DNA of 64,000 bases from SAR324 cluster bacterium. GTDB lineage: Bacteria > SAR324 > XYD2-FULL-50-16. The first letter of the stretch is position 1. Each line of letters starts with the position of its first letter. Position numbers and translations under genes: made by a program. This document shows, in pieces, positions 43,764 through 56,455 of the stretch. Under the pieces are notes generated by a model. That model had not been told where the DNA came from and made no database searches. It saw only the letters and a program-made list of their open reading frames with translations. The DNA lies in the NCBI GenBank assembly GCA_028282885.1, contig JANQGX010000015.1, positions 24,712 to 88,711 of the forward strand, written 5' to 3'.

Positions 43764-45536
43764 TTAGAGGTTATACTTTTTTCTTTTCCTGTAAAGCGTA
43801 TTAGGCGACATGCCCAGGAGGGCTGCTGCTTTACCTTTTCTGAAATTAGTCTGTTCAAGGGCTCTCATGATCATTTCTTTTTCATTTTGTACCGGTTTGG
43901 CAGTAGTAAGTTCCTTCTCCTCTTTCTTTACGATCTTTTCCGGTAGGTGGGATCTTCGCAGAATGTTTCCTTTTCCAACCGCGAAAGCATATTCTATGAC
44001 GTGGTACAGCTCCCTGATGTTGCCCGGCCATTCGTAATTCACCAGTTGCTGTAGTGCATCGGCGGAAACATTTCGTATCTGCCTGTGTTCTTTTTTGTTA
44101 AGTTCTTCGATGAAGCTTGATATCAGAATCGATACATCCTGCAATCTCTCTCTCAGGGGAGGTAGTTTGATGGAAACAACATCAAGCCTGTAATAGAGGT
44201 CCTCTCGAAAGGTTTGGTCGTTAACCATTCGCCACAGGTCCCGATTTGTGGAAGCGATAATTCTGACATCAACCTGTATGGATTGTGTCCCCCCGACACG
44301 CTCGAATTTTTGCTCCTGCAGAGCTCTTAGCAGTTTGCTTTGCAGTTCAATGGGGATTTCACCAATCTCGTCTAACAACATGGTACCGCCGTCGGCCAGT
44401 TCAAAGCGCCCTTTTTTCATATTTTGGGCACCGGTGAAAGCACCTTTTTCGTGCCCGAAGAACTCGCTTTCCAGCAAGTTGGCCGGGATCGCGGCACAAT
44501 TTACCGCGTGAAACGGCATTTGGGCTCTTCGGCTTCTCAGATGCAACTCTCTGGCGACCAGCTCTTTCCCCGTTCCGCTTTCACCCTGGATCATGACGGT
44601 TGCATTGCTGGGAGCTACGTTGTCGACTAGCTGGAAGATCTCTTTCATCTTGGGGTCGCAACTCACCATACTGCCGAATGTTCCGACGTTAGCTTTTCCC
44701 TGAAGCAGGTTTTCAGCTTCTCTGCGATTCCAGAAGAAGAGAATCCACCCAATGTTTCCCGAAGGTCCTCTCAAGGGAGTTATGGAGAGAAACACCGGTA
44801 CAATGGATCCTGATGGGCAGAGCAATTTACTTTCAACTCTGGAAAGGCTGGTGTTGTTACTAACACACTCCATCAGAAGACCGTTGGGACCTGCAATCGC
44901 GGTTCCCAATAGGGAAGAGGCAGGTTTGCCACGGGCATCCTCCTTGCTGATATCCATAATTCTGGAAGCCTGCGGAGAGATCATTTGTACGATGAAATGC
45001 GAGTCTAGGGTGACCACCCCTTCCGCCATACCACCAAATGTATCCTGGAGAAGGTTGAGGGCTTTGTCTTTTGCCTCAATTTCCGTTTTAAGCTCCACGG
45101 AATAGCGTTTAACCGTATTCAGCATCTCTTCAAGTTCTTTTTTTTGTCGTTCGATTTCCCTGAGATGCTTTTGCTTGGTCAGGGCGGACTTTATTCTGGA
45201 ATCCAGTACCAGTTCGCTGATAGGTTTATTGATGAAATCCTCTGCCCCGTTTTCAAAGCATTTCGCCAGCAGGTGATCATCGATTTCGCTGGTAAGCATG
45301 ATGACCGGTATCGATCCGAAAACAGGGTGGGCTTTCAAGTCTTTCAACAAGGTGACTCCGTCGATTTCGGGCATATAGTAATCCATCAGAACCAGGTCAA
45401 AGGCTTCAGCTTCAAGTATTTGAAAGAGGAATTTTGGTTTGGTTATGAATTCGGATGTGTAACCGAGCATGTCCAATATCTCGGATAGCAGCTCAATTAA
45501 ATGCGGGTCGTCATCGACTATTAAAATCTTTTCCAT
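43764..45536 (-). CDS. NtrC-family sigma-54-dependent response regulator with PAS domain
   Basis: This 590-residue regulator has a receiver domain (1-120) with Asp8-10 acidic pocket (VDDDPHL) and phospho-acceptor Asp52 (LVLMDYYMPEIDG). A short coiled coil (about 120-155) and a PAS domain (about 160-285) follow. The sigma-54 AAA+ domain has Walker A GESGTGKELVAREL, the sigma-54 contact loop GAFTGA and Walker B GGTMLLDEIGEI. A Fis-type HTH ends the protein (KGKAAALLGMSPNTLYRKRKKY). It activates promoters read by RpoN. The PAS domain between receiver and AAA+ is an extra sensor not found in NtrC itself. Its kinase is not obvious: the adjacent kinase-like protein has no phospho-His, so the CheA-like protein or a distant kinase may serve. 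Confidence 0.93.
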   Translation of the reverse strand: MEKILIVDDDPHLIELLSEILDMLGYTSEFITKPKFLFQILEAEAFDLVLMDYYMPEIDGVTLLKDLKAHPVFGSIPVIMLTSEIDDHLLAKCFENGAEDFINKPISELVLDSRIKSALTKQKHLREIERQKKELEEMLNTVKRYSVELKTEIEAKDKALNLLQDTFGGMAEGVVTLDSHFIVQMISPQASRIMDISKEDARGKPASSLLGTAIAGPNGLLMECVSNNTSLSRVESKLLCPSGSIVPVFLSITPLRGPSGNIGWILFFWNRREAENLLQGKANVGTFGSMVSCDPKMKEIFQLVDNVAPSNATVMIQGESGTGKELVARELHLRSRRAQMPFHAVNCAAIPANLLESEFFGHEKGAFTGAQNMKKGRFELADGGTMLLDEIGEIPIELQSKLLRALQEQKFERVGGTQSIQVDVRIIASTNRDLWRMVNDQTFREDLYYRLDVVSIKLPPLRERLQDVSILISSFIEELNKKEHRQIRNVSADALQQLVNYEWPGNIRELYHVIEYAFAVGKGNILRRSHLPEKIVKKEEKELTTAKPVQNEKEMIMRALEQTNFRKGKAAALLGMSPNTLYRKRKKYNL

Positions 45537-45837
45537 TCAGTGTCTGCTCGTTATATAATGGTTCAGGATATGGATCTTTTGGTGGCCACCTACATTAATC
45601 TTAAACGGTTGTTTTACGATCTATTCGAGACAGAAATAAACAATATCATACCATTTCCAGTCGCTCTTATCAATAGACTCTTTGTTTCGTTGATTTTCCC
45701 GATGCGGCTTTTTTAGGCCGTTCCGAGGTAATATTCCGGTTTCAGAGGGTTACTCGGAAAGAGTAGTCCAGAATATTGTACCGTTTCGTTCGGCTCAATT
45801 TTGAACCATTACCAGAATCCATATGTAAAATAAACGT
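45537..45837. other. Intergenic region between hrpA and the NtrC-type regulator
   Basis: 301 bases with no supported gene. On the minus strand a TATATA/TATAAC-like element lies 10-20 bases before the regulator start, without a clear -35. A CGGC/GCCG four-base stem around a run of As (about 45708-45723) is too weak to call a terminator for hrpA. Confidence 0.4.
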
Positions 45838-48800
45838 TCATGGCGAAGAGAAATGCTCTTTCAGAAATTTGTCCAAACGTTTGGTTGAAATGGGAAAAGC
45901 GGTCGACAATCCTTGTGCATATTGCGAAACTTTAAATTCCTCCAACATCCATCGGAATCTTTGAACAGACCATCTGTGTTGGATCCCATTTCCGGTTTTT
46001 CCCATGTTTTCGGCAGTCTCCTGGTATTGCTGGTAGGCATCAACCCTTTCCTTTTCACCAATGGGATCGATCAAATAGCGTTCAATTCTTTTTTTATAGC
46101 TTTTCAGGATTCTCGGACAATGCCTCCACTGCTCAAAAGCAATCTCTTCCATACATCCGGAGGAGAAAAAGAAGTCCAGTTCACTCCGCAGCCTGTTATG
46201 GAACTCTTCAGACAATCCCAAACGCTCCTGTTGTATCAGGATCAGTACTTCGTGATAATTCTCCAGGGACTCGGAGATCCATTGAACAGTTTGAGTTGCC
46301 AGTTTTTTCAGTCCATTTTCCTGTAATTTAACGTAACTGCGGAATTCTGCCTCGGTGAGAATCTTTTTGCCGTTATATGCGCAGAGTCCCTGTTGAACCA
46401 GTTCGAAGGTTTTTTTCTGCAAGGAATCATGGAAATCTCTCTGTGACTTGGATTTTGAACTGTCAAATTTTTTCTGTAAAGAGTTGGAATCAAGCACTTT
46501 CGGCGAATCCCACAAGTAGCGGAAACGAAATAACGTCTCGGGAGGGAACCGCAGTTCATGATAAATCCAGGACAGTTGATCACCCAGTTCGATCTCAATC
46601 AGCATGGGAACTGCCTCTAGGCAATCCTCAAGAGCTTCATCAAACGTTTTTCTAATTGTAAGAACCAGACTGCCACTTTTGCGAGAGAGGGCTTTAAACC
46701 CCCATATATCGATATCACCCTCGTCTGTTAATCTGACTTTCTCCAGCAGATTGCCAAAATCCCAGGACGTTATCTCCCATCTCTCATGGGGCTCAATCAG
46801 TGACTCCCAACTGTTTTTCGATTGTTTATTCGGTTTTTGGTCGATTTCCAAGTCTTTGGTATAAAAGGTTTTTCCTGATCCTTTTTTTCGAATACCAAAG
46901 GTTATTTTCAGATAATCAGGAATCGACTTATAATCCCACTCATCCGGAGTAATATCTATCCGAGTCAGTCGGAACAGTGTTTCGGACAGTTCCTTATAAA
47001 AATCATGCGCAATTGGTTTCTCGGTTGGTTCCTGATCTGTCGAGTATCTGAGGGATGTAATCTCATTCCAGACTTTCTCGGCTTTATCGGGAATTGGCAC
47101 CAGTTTTTTTCTCTTCTCTTTTGGCAGGTTTTTCATGAGCCAAAGAATCTTTTCTTTCAGAAGACCGGGTACCAGGTATTCAAAAGGTTCATTTCGCACT
47201 GACCCGGCTAATGATTCTGTCAGATACAGGGTCATTCCGTCCCGGGAATGCCCCGGTTCAAATCGATATTCCAGGCGGCATTTGTGCTTACCTATTTTCA
47301 GGTGTGGCGGGAACAGAAACGAGCTGTCGGAAGGCTCACGGCGTAACAGATCCGCCTTGGTCATAAATAGAAATTGATCGCCTTTGTGCTCCCTGATCAG
47401 TTTCTTCAGATCATTCAGGCAGGCTACTCCCTGAATCCGCTGGGCATAAAACCTTTCAATTTCCTCATCATCAACCAGCAGGTTGCGATTCCTGATTTTT
47501 GCTTCCTCTTTTCTGATCTCTTCAATCAGGTTGCGGTTATTTTTCCAGAAAGGAAGGTCGACAGTGAGTTTTTCTTCAACCAAAGCTTCCCTGATAAAGA
47601 CCATATTGGCCGCTTCCCGATCTATTTTTCCGTAAAACACCTTCCTGTTCTCCACCAGGCTGAAACCAAACAGGGTCACCTTTTCCAGGGCTATCACTCT
47701 CTGGATTTCCTTTTCCCAACGAGGTTCCGACCAGGATTTTTTGCAGAGATTTCCAGCCAGGGACTCCAGCCAGTCAGGATCGATTTTGGCGACCCTGTGA
47801 GCAAACAGTTTTGACGTTTCGATCAGCTCGATCGCCACAATCCATTGATGACGACTCTGATACTGGTCTGATCCGGGGAAAAGTAGAAATTGACGATTTC
47901 GGGTTCCCTGGTAGGTTTTTTTCTCCTTTAGTCGGGCGATATGGGGAAGGTACCCGGCCAGGATACTTCTGTGGATTTTGTCATAGTCCGGTTTGTCAGG
48001 CTTGTCCACAGTCCAGTTGTTATCTTCGGCAATTCTGCTGAGCTGAGTATGAATATCCCGCCATTCTCGAATTCTGTTGTACGAAAGGAAATTTGCCTTG
48101 CAAAATTTCCTCATTTTATTCTGTGTTTTCAACTCATCGAGGTTGGTATGATATTCCTCCCAAAGGTTCCACAAGGTGATCAGGTCGGATTCCCTTGACT
48201 TGAACCGGGCATGTTGTTGCTCTGCCTGGGTTTTTTTTTCTTCGGGTTTCTCCCTGGGATCCTGGCAGGAAATAGCGGAGGCGATTACCAAAACAGGATA
48301 AAGTGTTCCTTCATATTTAGCTTGGAGAACCATGCGGGCTGTTCTCGGGTCAATTGGAAGGAAAGCCATTTCCCTGCCGATGGTAGTGAGTCGCTTTTTA
48401 TCATTCAGCGCGCCCAGTTCCCTTAAGGTTCGAAATCCCGCCCTGATCTGTGCGGACTCCGGCGGATCGATGAAGGGAAAAGAATCGATATCCCCCAGCT
48501 TCAGATACAACAACCTGAGAATGACCTCGGATAAATTGGACCGTTGAATTTCAGGAACGGTGTAACGGGATCTTTTCCGGTAATCGTCATCGCTGTACAG
48601 CCTGATGCAGATACCATTGGCTATTCTTCCACACCTTCCTTTCCGCTGATCCGCGCTGCTTTGGGAAATGGCCTTGACAGGAAGACCCTGGGTTCCTGAC
48701 CGGGTGTTGTATTCACTGATTCGAGCCCTTCCGGTATCTACAACATAGTGAATCCCGGGAACAGTAATGGAGGTTTCAGCAATATTTGTCGAAAGGATGA

Positions 48801-49896
48801 TCTTTCGTCGCGCTGTTTTTTTGAAAATCCTACTCTGTTCCGAATTGCTCAGCCTGCCGAATAGAGGCAGGATATCAAAACCCTCCCTTTCAAGTGATAA
48901 CAACCGGTCTCTGGCCTCCCTGATTTCCTGGACACCGGACATGAATACCAGGATATCGCCATTATCTGTTTCGGTCAGTATCTCCTCAATCGCTTCCTGG
49001 ACGAGATCGATCATCGTCTGATCACCCTGTTCCTCCATAATCTCATCAATCGGGAGGTGTCGAACTTCAACCGGGTACATCCTTCCGGACACGGCAATAA
49101 TCGGTGCACCTTCACCTTCACGGTGACCATCCGCAGGTGCGGAATCGACCAGGATGGACTGTTGGAGCCGGTCATCGAATCGTTGCGGAAAAGCCCTGGA
49201 AAACTTCTCTACATCGATGGTCGCCGAAGTTATGATCAGTTTCAGTTCCGGCCGCTGAATCAACAGCTTTTTCAAATACCCCAGCAGGAAATCAATGTTC
49301 AGCGTTCTCTCATGAGCCTCATCAATAATGATGGTATCGTAAGCTGTAAGAAAACGATCGTCCTGAATTTCTGCCAATAGAAGACCATCCGTAACAAACT
49401 GTATGAGCGAAGTTGGGCGGGATTTGTTCGAAAATCTGATTTTGTATCCGACCTTGTCGCCAACTTCGGTATTCAGCTCTTTTGCGACTTGAGTACAAAG
49501 GGAAATAGCAGCAATTCGTCTCGGCTGCGTACAGACAATTTTACCGTAGATTCCACGGCCAGCTTCCAGGCACATTTTGGGAATCTGGGTAGTTTTTCCC
49601 GATCCGGTCTCTCCGGTTATCACCAATACCTGGTTGCCCCGGATAGCAGCGCAAATGTCATCTTTTTTTGCGGTTATGGGAAGTTCAGAAGGATAACTGA
49701 TTGAAGGAATCGCATTCTGTCTGGCAGCGACTAAAGATAGCGATTTCTTAAGACTGTTTCTGATTCGATCATGTTGTTGATCGAAATTCCTGGAATCCGG
49801 GGATGGGAGACGGTTTAACTGTTTTTTAAGACGGGTCCTGTCTTTACAGAGAGCAAGATCAATCTCTTTCCTCAGGCTTCTCTTTGCAAGTGACAT
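45838..49896 (-). CDS. hrpA: ATP-dependent RNA helicase HrpA
   Basis: This 1352-residue DEAH-box helicase is near the length of E. coli HrpA (about 1300). Motifs in order: Walker A GETGSGKTTQIP (about 94-105), DEAH in IIDEAHERTLNIDF, SAT in ITSATID, TNIAETSITVPG, and motif VI QRKGRCGR. Winged-helix/HA2 and OB-fold regions follow, then the long C-terminal extension specific to bacterial HrpA (DUF3418-like, about 700-1350). HrpA unwinds RNA and has been linked in enterobacteria to mRNA processing and rescue of stalled or collided ribosomes. It is 49 bases after parC and likely in the same transcript. Confidence 0.95.
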   Translation of the reverse strand: MSLAKRSLRKEIDLALCKDRTRLKKQLNRLPSPDSRNFDQQHDRIRNSLKKSLSLVAARQNAIPSISYPSELPITAKKDDICAAIRGNQVLVITGETGSGKTTQIPKMCLEAGRGIYGKIVCTQPRRIAAISLCTQVAKELNTEVGDKVGYKIRFSNKSRPTSLIQFVTDGLLLAEIQDDRFLTAYDTIIIDEAHERTLNIDFLLGYLKKLLIQRPELKLIITSATIDVEKFSRAFPQRFDDRLQQSILVDSAPADGHREGEGAPIIAVSGRMYPVEVRHLPIDEIMEEQGDQTMIDLVQEAIEEILTETDNGDILVFMSGVQEIREARDRLLSLEREGFDILPLFGRLSNSEQSRIFKKTARRKIILSTNIAETSITVPGIHYVVDTGRARISEYNTRSGTQGLPVKAISQSSADQRKGRCGRIANGICIRLYSDDDYRKRSRYTVPEIQRSNLSEVILRLLYLKLGDIDSFPFIDPPESAQIRAGFRTLRELGALNDKKRLTTIGREMAFLPIDPRTARMVLQAKYEGTLYPVLVIASAISCQDPREKPEEKKTQAEQQHARFKSRESDLITLWNLWEEYHTNLDELKTQNKMRKFCKANFLSYNRIREWRDIHTQLSRIAEDNNWTVDKPDKPDYDKIHRSILAGYLPHIARLKEKKTYQGTRNRQFLLFPGSDQYQSRHQWIVAIELIETSKLFAHRVAKIDPDWLESLAGNLCKKSWSEPRWEKEIQRVIALEKVTLFGFSLVENRKVFYGKIDREAANMVFIREALVEEKLTVDLPFWKNNRNLIEEIRKEEAKIRNRNLLVDDEEIERFYAQRIQGVACLNDLKKLIREHKGDQFLFMTKADLLRREPSDSSFLFPPHLKIGKHKCRLEYRFEPGHSRDGMTLYLTESLAGSVRNEPFEYLVPGLLKEKILWLMKNLPKEKRKKLVPIPDKAEKVWNEITSLRYSTDQEPTEKPIAHDFYKELSETLFRLTRIDITPDEWDYKSIPDYLKITFGIRKKGSGKTFYTKDLEIDQKPNKQSKNSWESLIEPHERWEITSWDFGNLLEKVRLTDEGDIDIWGFKALSRKSGSLVLTIRKTFDEALEDCLEAVPMLIEIELGDQLSWIYHELRFPPETLFRFRYLWDSPKVLDSNSLQKKFDSSKSKSQRDFHDSLQKKTFELVQQGLCAYNGKKILTEAEFRSYVKLQENGLKKLATQTVQWISESLENYHEVLILIQQERLGLSEEFHNRLRSELDFFFSSGCMEEIAFEQWRHCPRILKSYKKRIERYLIDPIGEKERVDAYQQYQETAENMGKTGNGIQHRWSVQRFRWMLEEFKVSQYAQGLSTAFPISTKRLDKFLKEHFSSP

Positions 49897-49945
49897 TGTT
49901 TTTGATTCCTCTTATCCCCCGGCATTCCTTTGAGGCCGGATCGGA

Positions 49946-52276
49946 TTATTCTGTCTTTTCATGATCCGGTGGTAATTGGCGGTCATTATCTTCAATGATG
50001 TTAAGCTGTTCATTCTCATCGCTTTCCGGAGGTGTTTCCCGATAAACCTCTAAATGACTGACATTTCTATATCCCAGTGGAAGTTTTCGGCCGCGTCTGC
50101 CTCTTTCCCCTGAGTACTCGGGTATCTTTGGCAGATCAATCCGGAATGTTCGTCTTCCGGCATGGACAATCAATCCGCACTCTTTTGGTAAAACCGTGAT
50201 AAGCTTCAGGTGTTCGCCTTTTTTATCGTGAATATTGATAATTTTGTTTCCTTTGCCTTTGGGTAGAATCGGGAGCTGGGAAACCGGGAAAATCAAGATA
50301 TAACCTTCGTTGCTTACCGCTACCAGGCGATCCTCGTCCAGGTTGGTTACGGTAGCCGGACGTAGCGGAAATGAACCTTCAGGCACCCTTAACATAGCCT
50401 TTCCTGCACGGTTTTTGGAATAGAGTTCAGAAAGCTTGGTAATAAAACCATATCCGATTCCACTACTCAGCAGAATCAACTGATCCGGTTCTCCGGCGAG
50501 CACATAATGAAAGATTGCCCCGGGAGGTGGTTGCAGTTTTCCGGACAGGGGTTCGCCGTATCCTCGGGCTGATGGCAACCCTGTGATGGGCAACGTGTAG
50601 CTGCGTCCGGTCGATCCGATGAAGACGCTGGATTGGTTGCTTCTTCCGTGAGCAACATCGGCAAGGGCGTCACCGGATTTGAATGACAGCTTCTCGGTAT
50701 CGATGTCATGACCTTTGGCAGCACGGACCCATCCCTTTTTGGAGAGCAGAATCGTCACCGCTTCAGCGGGAAGGATTTCCGCATCAGACATGGCCTGCGC
50801 TTCCTGCCGCTCTACAATGGGTGACAGTCTATTGTCCCCGAATTTCTCGTCGATCAGTTCCAGTTCCTTGATGATCAAAGTCCGCAGTCGTTTGTCAGAA
50901 GCCAGGGTTGCCTCGATTTTGGCTCTCTCTTTGGAAAGGTCATCCAGTTCGCTACGGATATTGATCTCTTCCAACTTCGCTAACTGTCTCAGTTTGGTTT
51001 CAAGAATGGCTTCAGCCTGCCGATCGGTCAGTCCGAACCTTTGGGTCATCACCTCCTTGGGGTCGTCCTCGTTCCTGATTATATTAATGATCTCATCAAG
51101 ATTGAGAAAGGCAATTAGCAACCCTTCGAGAATATGCAGGCGATCCAGGATTTTATTCAACCTGAAGTTGAGCCGTCTTTTTACTGTTTCCGTGCGGAAC
51201 TGGAGCCATTCCTTGAGAATGTTCTCAATACTCATAATCCCCGGTTTCCCGTCCAGGCCAATGACATTCATATTGACCCGATAGGTCCTTTCCAGATCGG
51301 TCGTGGCAAACAGATGCGCCATAAGGGTATCGATATTCACCCGATTCGATTTGGGGACGATCACCAGCCGGGTCGGATTTTCATGATCGGACTCATCTCT
51401 CAAATCCGAAACCATGGGCAGTTTTTTGTTCTGCATCTGGGTTGCGATCTGCTCCAGTATTTTTGTTCCGGAAACCTGGTGAGGGAGCGCTGTAATGACG
51501 ACATCCCCACTTTCATCGGTATATTTTGCCCGCATGCGGATACTGCCGGATCCTGTCTGGTAAGTTCTGGCAATTTCTTCTGCAGGTGTTATGATTTCAG
51601 CTTCTGTAGGATAATCCGGCCCTTTGATATAATTAAGAATCTCTTCCACGCCGGCGGATGGGTTTTTCAGAAGATGCACGCAGGCGGCAATAACCTCGCT
51701 GACGTTGTGTGAAGGAATATCAGTAGCCATTCCCACTGCAATCCCAGAGATCCCATTCAAAAGTATATGAGGAAGTCTCGCAGGTAGAATTATCGGCTCT
51801 TCAAGCGTGCCATCGAAATTAGGTTTCCAGTCTATCGTTCCCTGGGACAATTCGCTTAAGAGGATATTGGTAAAGTCGGTTAACCTGGATTCCGTATATC
51901 TCATTGCCGCGAAAGATTTGGGATCATCCGGAGAACCCCAGTTTCCTTGTCCGTCAATCAGAGGGTAACGATAGGAAAAAGGCTGTGCCATCAAAACCAT
52001 GGCCTCATAGCAGGCTGCATCTCCATGGGGATGATATTTACCCAGGACATCACCAACGGTTCTGGCTGATTTCTTATGCTTGGCACTTGCCCGCAGCCCC
52101 AGTTCAGACATGGAGTAGATAATTCTCCTTTGCACCGGTTTCAGGCCATCTCCGATGTGAGGCAGGGCGCGGTCGAGCAGGACATACATGGAATACTCCA
52201 GATAGGCCCTTTCTGCGAAATCATCAATGGAAATCTGCTCGATTCCCTCTTCAGTAAGATCTATAGAATCTAACAT
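49946..52276 (-). CDS. parC: DNA topoisomerase IV subunit A
   Basis: This 776-residue subunit decatenates daughter chromosomes with ParE. The catalytic Tyr lies in [10 protein letters not shown] (about 127-136). The full-length sequence follows the proteobacterial ParC layout ([73 protein letters not shown]). There is no GyrA box, which separates it from gyrA at 18761. In the quinolone region the helix reads [11 protein letters not shown]: Ala87 stands where E. coli ParC has Ser80, and Glu91 (Glu84) is kept. It lies 161 bases after parE and before hrpA. Confidence 0.96.
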   Translation of the reverse strand: MLDSIDLTEEGIEQISIDDFAERAYLEYSMYVLLDRALPHIGDGLKPVQRRIIYSMSELGLRASAKHKKSARTVGDVLGKYHPHGDAACYEAMVLMAQPFSYRYPLIDGQGNWGSPDDPKSFAAMRYTESRLTDFTNILLSELSQGTIDWKPNFDGTLEEPIILPARLPHILLNGISGIAVGMATDIPSHNVSEVIAACVHLLKNPSAGVEEILNYIKGPDYPTEAEIITPAEEIARTYQTGSGSIRMRAKYTDESGDVVITALPHQVSGTKILEQIATQMQNKKLPMVSDLRDESDHENPTRLVIVPKSNRVNIDTLMAHLFATTDLERTYRVNMNVIGLDGKPGIMSIENILKEWLQFRTETVKRRLNFRLNKILDRLHILEGLLIAFLNLDEIINIIRNEDDPKEVMTQRFGLTDRQAEAILETKLRQLAKLEEINIRSELDDLSKERAKIEATLASDKRLRTLIIKELELIDEKFGDNRLSPIVERQEAQAMSDAEILPAEAVTILLSKKGWVRAAKGHDIDTEKLSFKSGDALADVAHGRSNQSSVFIGSTGRSYTLPITGLPSARGYGEPLSGKLQPPPGAIFHYVLAGEPDQLILLSSGIGYGFITKLSELYSKNRAGKAMLRVPEGSFPLRPATVTNLDEDRLVAVSNEGYILIFPVSQLPILPKGKGNKIINIHDKKGEHLKLITVLPKECGLIVHAGRRTFRIDLPKIPEYSGERGRRGRKLPLGYRNVSHLEVYRETPPESDENEQLNIIEDNDRQLPPDHEKTE

Positions 52277-52437
52277 GTTCTATTTGTATTAAAGATAGTT
52301 CTCTGGGTATTTTAACCGGATCCGGCGTCCTGTCTCATATGAAGATCGGTTCGAGATCCATTCTGCCGGAACGAATGTAAACTGTAAGTGTTTAAAAAAA
52401 CAGATATCCTGTTGCCAGTTATCTGGTTTGTTGATCG

Positions 52438-54857
<2,420 letters not shown>

Positions 54858-54883
54858 GCTGACAGCCCTTTCGGGCTGCCAGC
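54858..54883 (-). terminator. Terminator hairpin after the FecR-domain gene
   Basis: On the minus strand an 11-base-pair GC-rich stem (arms 54873-54883 and 54858-54868, one G-U pair) closes a GAAA tetraloop, 16 bases after the stop codon. Only three Ts follow, so it may be moderately efficient, but the stem is unusually stable. Confidence 0.65.
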
Positions 54884-54898
54884 AGAATCAAAGCAGAG

Positions 54899-55858
54899 TT
54901 AGTCGACCTGACCGGTGTTTGCATCAATGCGAATAACTTTTCTGAGTTTTTCAGGAACGTCGTAAGTCAGCAAGGTCTGTGCAGTTCCCACATCCAGTGA
55001 TTGTTCTCCTTCGATAACGGCGGTGATCTCAATTCTGCCGTCGCCGTAATCGGATTTCTGGAAAGGATCAACAGTTGCTGTTACCCTTGCATACCCCCTT
55101 TCATTCAAGGATATTTTTTCAGGGAATTTAATTTTATTCGTTCTCAGGCTGAAGAATACATCTCCTCTTCTGGATATGTTCTGTTGAGTTTTTACATTGA
55201 TCACCTGAAGGGTAAAATCAATTTCTTCCTGGTTGCCGGGAGTAGGGATTTTGATTTTGCTATTATCCGGCTTCATCATCAATCTGAACGGCAGATCCTC
55301 AATCTTATCCTTGAAAGTTCCGGATCGCGTAATACCTTTGACTATTTTACCGGGTTTCAGTTCAACTTTTTCGTCCTCATTTTCCAGTTCAATGAGACCT
55401 GAAGACAGGCTGACATCCAGAACGCCGTTTCTTTCAGAAAATGCGACACTGGTTCCCTTAATTCCACAGGTGGCAGTAGGCGTCACGATAACGGTTTTCT
55501 GGCGGTTTTTGGTGAATTTACCCCAGAATGAGCCGGCTTTCAGTAGAAAATTGTTAAAAAATCCCCGCTGGGATCCTTTGAGTTCTTCAGATTTCTCAAT
55601 GGTAAATTTTGTGTTTTGAAAAAGGCGAATTTCTGATCCGTCTCTGAACAAAATGGTGGCTTTGGCATTGCTGCCTGTTATCACAACATCCTGATCGTTG
55701 AGAATCAACCCTTTGCGCCCGGGAATATTCCTTCTCAATCGCTGGATTTTAACCTCCCCAATAGTGGATTTGATACTGGCCACCGCATTGATGGCAACTG
55801 CAGGGGACGGGGGAAATAAAAATGAAACCAGTATCACAAACAGAATTAATTTTCTCAT
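54899..55858 (-). CDS. FecR-domain periplasmic protein
   Basis: This 319-residue exported protein starts at ATG 55858, preceded by AGGGG with six-base spacing; an ATG 15 bases upstream would place that site inside the gene. The signal peptide is MRKLILFVILVSFLFPPSP, cleaved near AVA. The FecR domain spans about 30-150 and includes IKSTIGEVKIQR, LNDQDVVITGSNAKATILFRDGSEIRL and the characteristic VVTPTATCGIKGTSVAF. A beta-rich C-terminal half (about 190-315) follows, with Ig-like character. Classical FecR is an inner-membrane anti-sigma regulator. This protein has no membrane helix after the signal and no sigma factor nearby, so it is the secreted FecR type seen in spirochaetes and deltaproteobacteria. 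Confidence 0.8.
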   Translation of the reverse strand: MRKLILFVILVSFLFPPSPAVAINAVASIKSTIGEVKIQRLRRNIPGRKGLILNDQDVVITGSNAKATILFRDGSEIRLFQNTKFTIEKSEELKGSQRGFFNNFLLKAGSFWGKFTKNRQKTVIVTPTATCGIKGTSVAFSERNGVLDVSLSSGLIELENEDEKVELKPGKIVKGITRSGTFKDKIEDLPFRLMMKPDNSKIKIPTPGNQEEIDFTLQVINVKTQQNISRRGDVFFSLRTNKIKFPEKISLNERGYARVTATVDPFQKSDYGDGRIEITAVIEGEQSLDVGTAQTLLTYDVPEKLRKVIRIDANTGQVD

Positions 55859-56455
55859 TTCGGACCCCTTCAAAAATATAAAACTTTACGCTCGCTCACG
55901 GTATCGCTTGGCATCAGGATTGCCAGATGGTTGATTTCGCGATGATGAACTCAGTGGCTCTTTTAGCATGTCGCCATTTTAGACGAAATCGTTGATCATG
56001 GCAAATAAACTGACAGGATTGCCGGTTTTTAACTTTGATGAAAGCATCATCTAATATCACATTTTCCTATGATAGTTTATAAAAACAAACAGTTAAATTG
56101 TGTGGCTTGCAATCTGTCATTTTGGAACCTGCAATTTTTGTTCATATGCGTGTATAATATCGTAAACCGATATTGCCCTACTAGTGATTCTGGACTGGGA
56201 TTTGCTTTTTCACTCTTCTTATTATCCGTAGGTGACACCGGGAAACGGATTTACAAAGTGTGACCAGCAGAGCAAAAAATGCGGAGGGTCCGAGCTAACC
56301 CGATTGCACCAAATCGACAGTTATAATAGTATGTTTCGAACAGAGAAACTTGAGATCTTTAGGTGGAGGTTTTGGTTTTGAAGAAAGTAGATTATCCAAC
56401 ATTTGACTTAACTGATTGGCAAAATTCGCATAATTCAAGAGGCATCAACTTCCTG
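55859..56455. other. Divergent upstream region of the FecR and secreted-protein genes
   Basis: Nothing beyond promoter-like AT-rich segments was seen. TATAAT occurs at 56154-56159 on the plus strand with no good -35. The frame of the next gene extends upstream to a GTG at 56363 and a TTG at 56378, the latter preceded by GGTGGAGG. Confidence 0.4.

Noticed and set aside
56069..56263. Small plus-strand ORF (64 codons) upstream of the exported-protein genes
   Set aside because: Short, lacks a ribosome binding site and contains the AT-rich promoter-like part of the gap.
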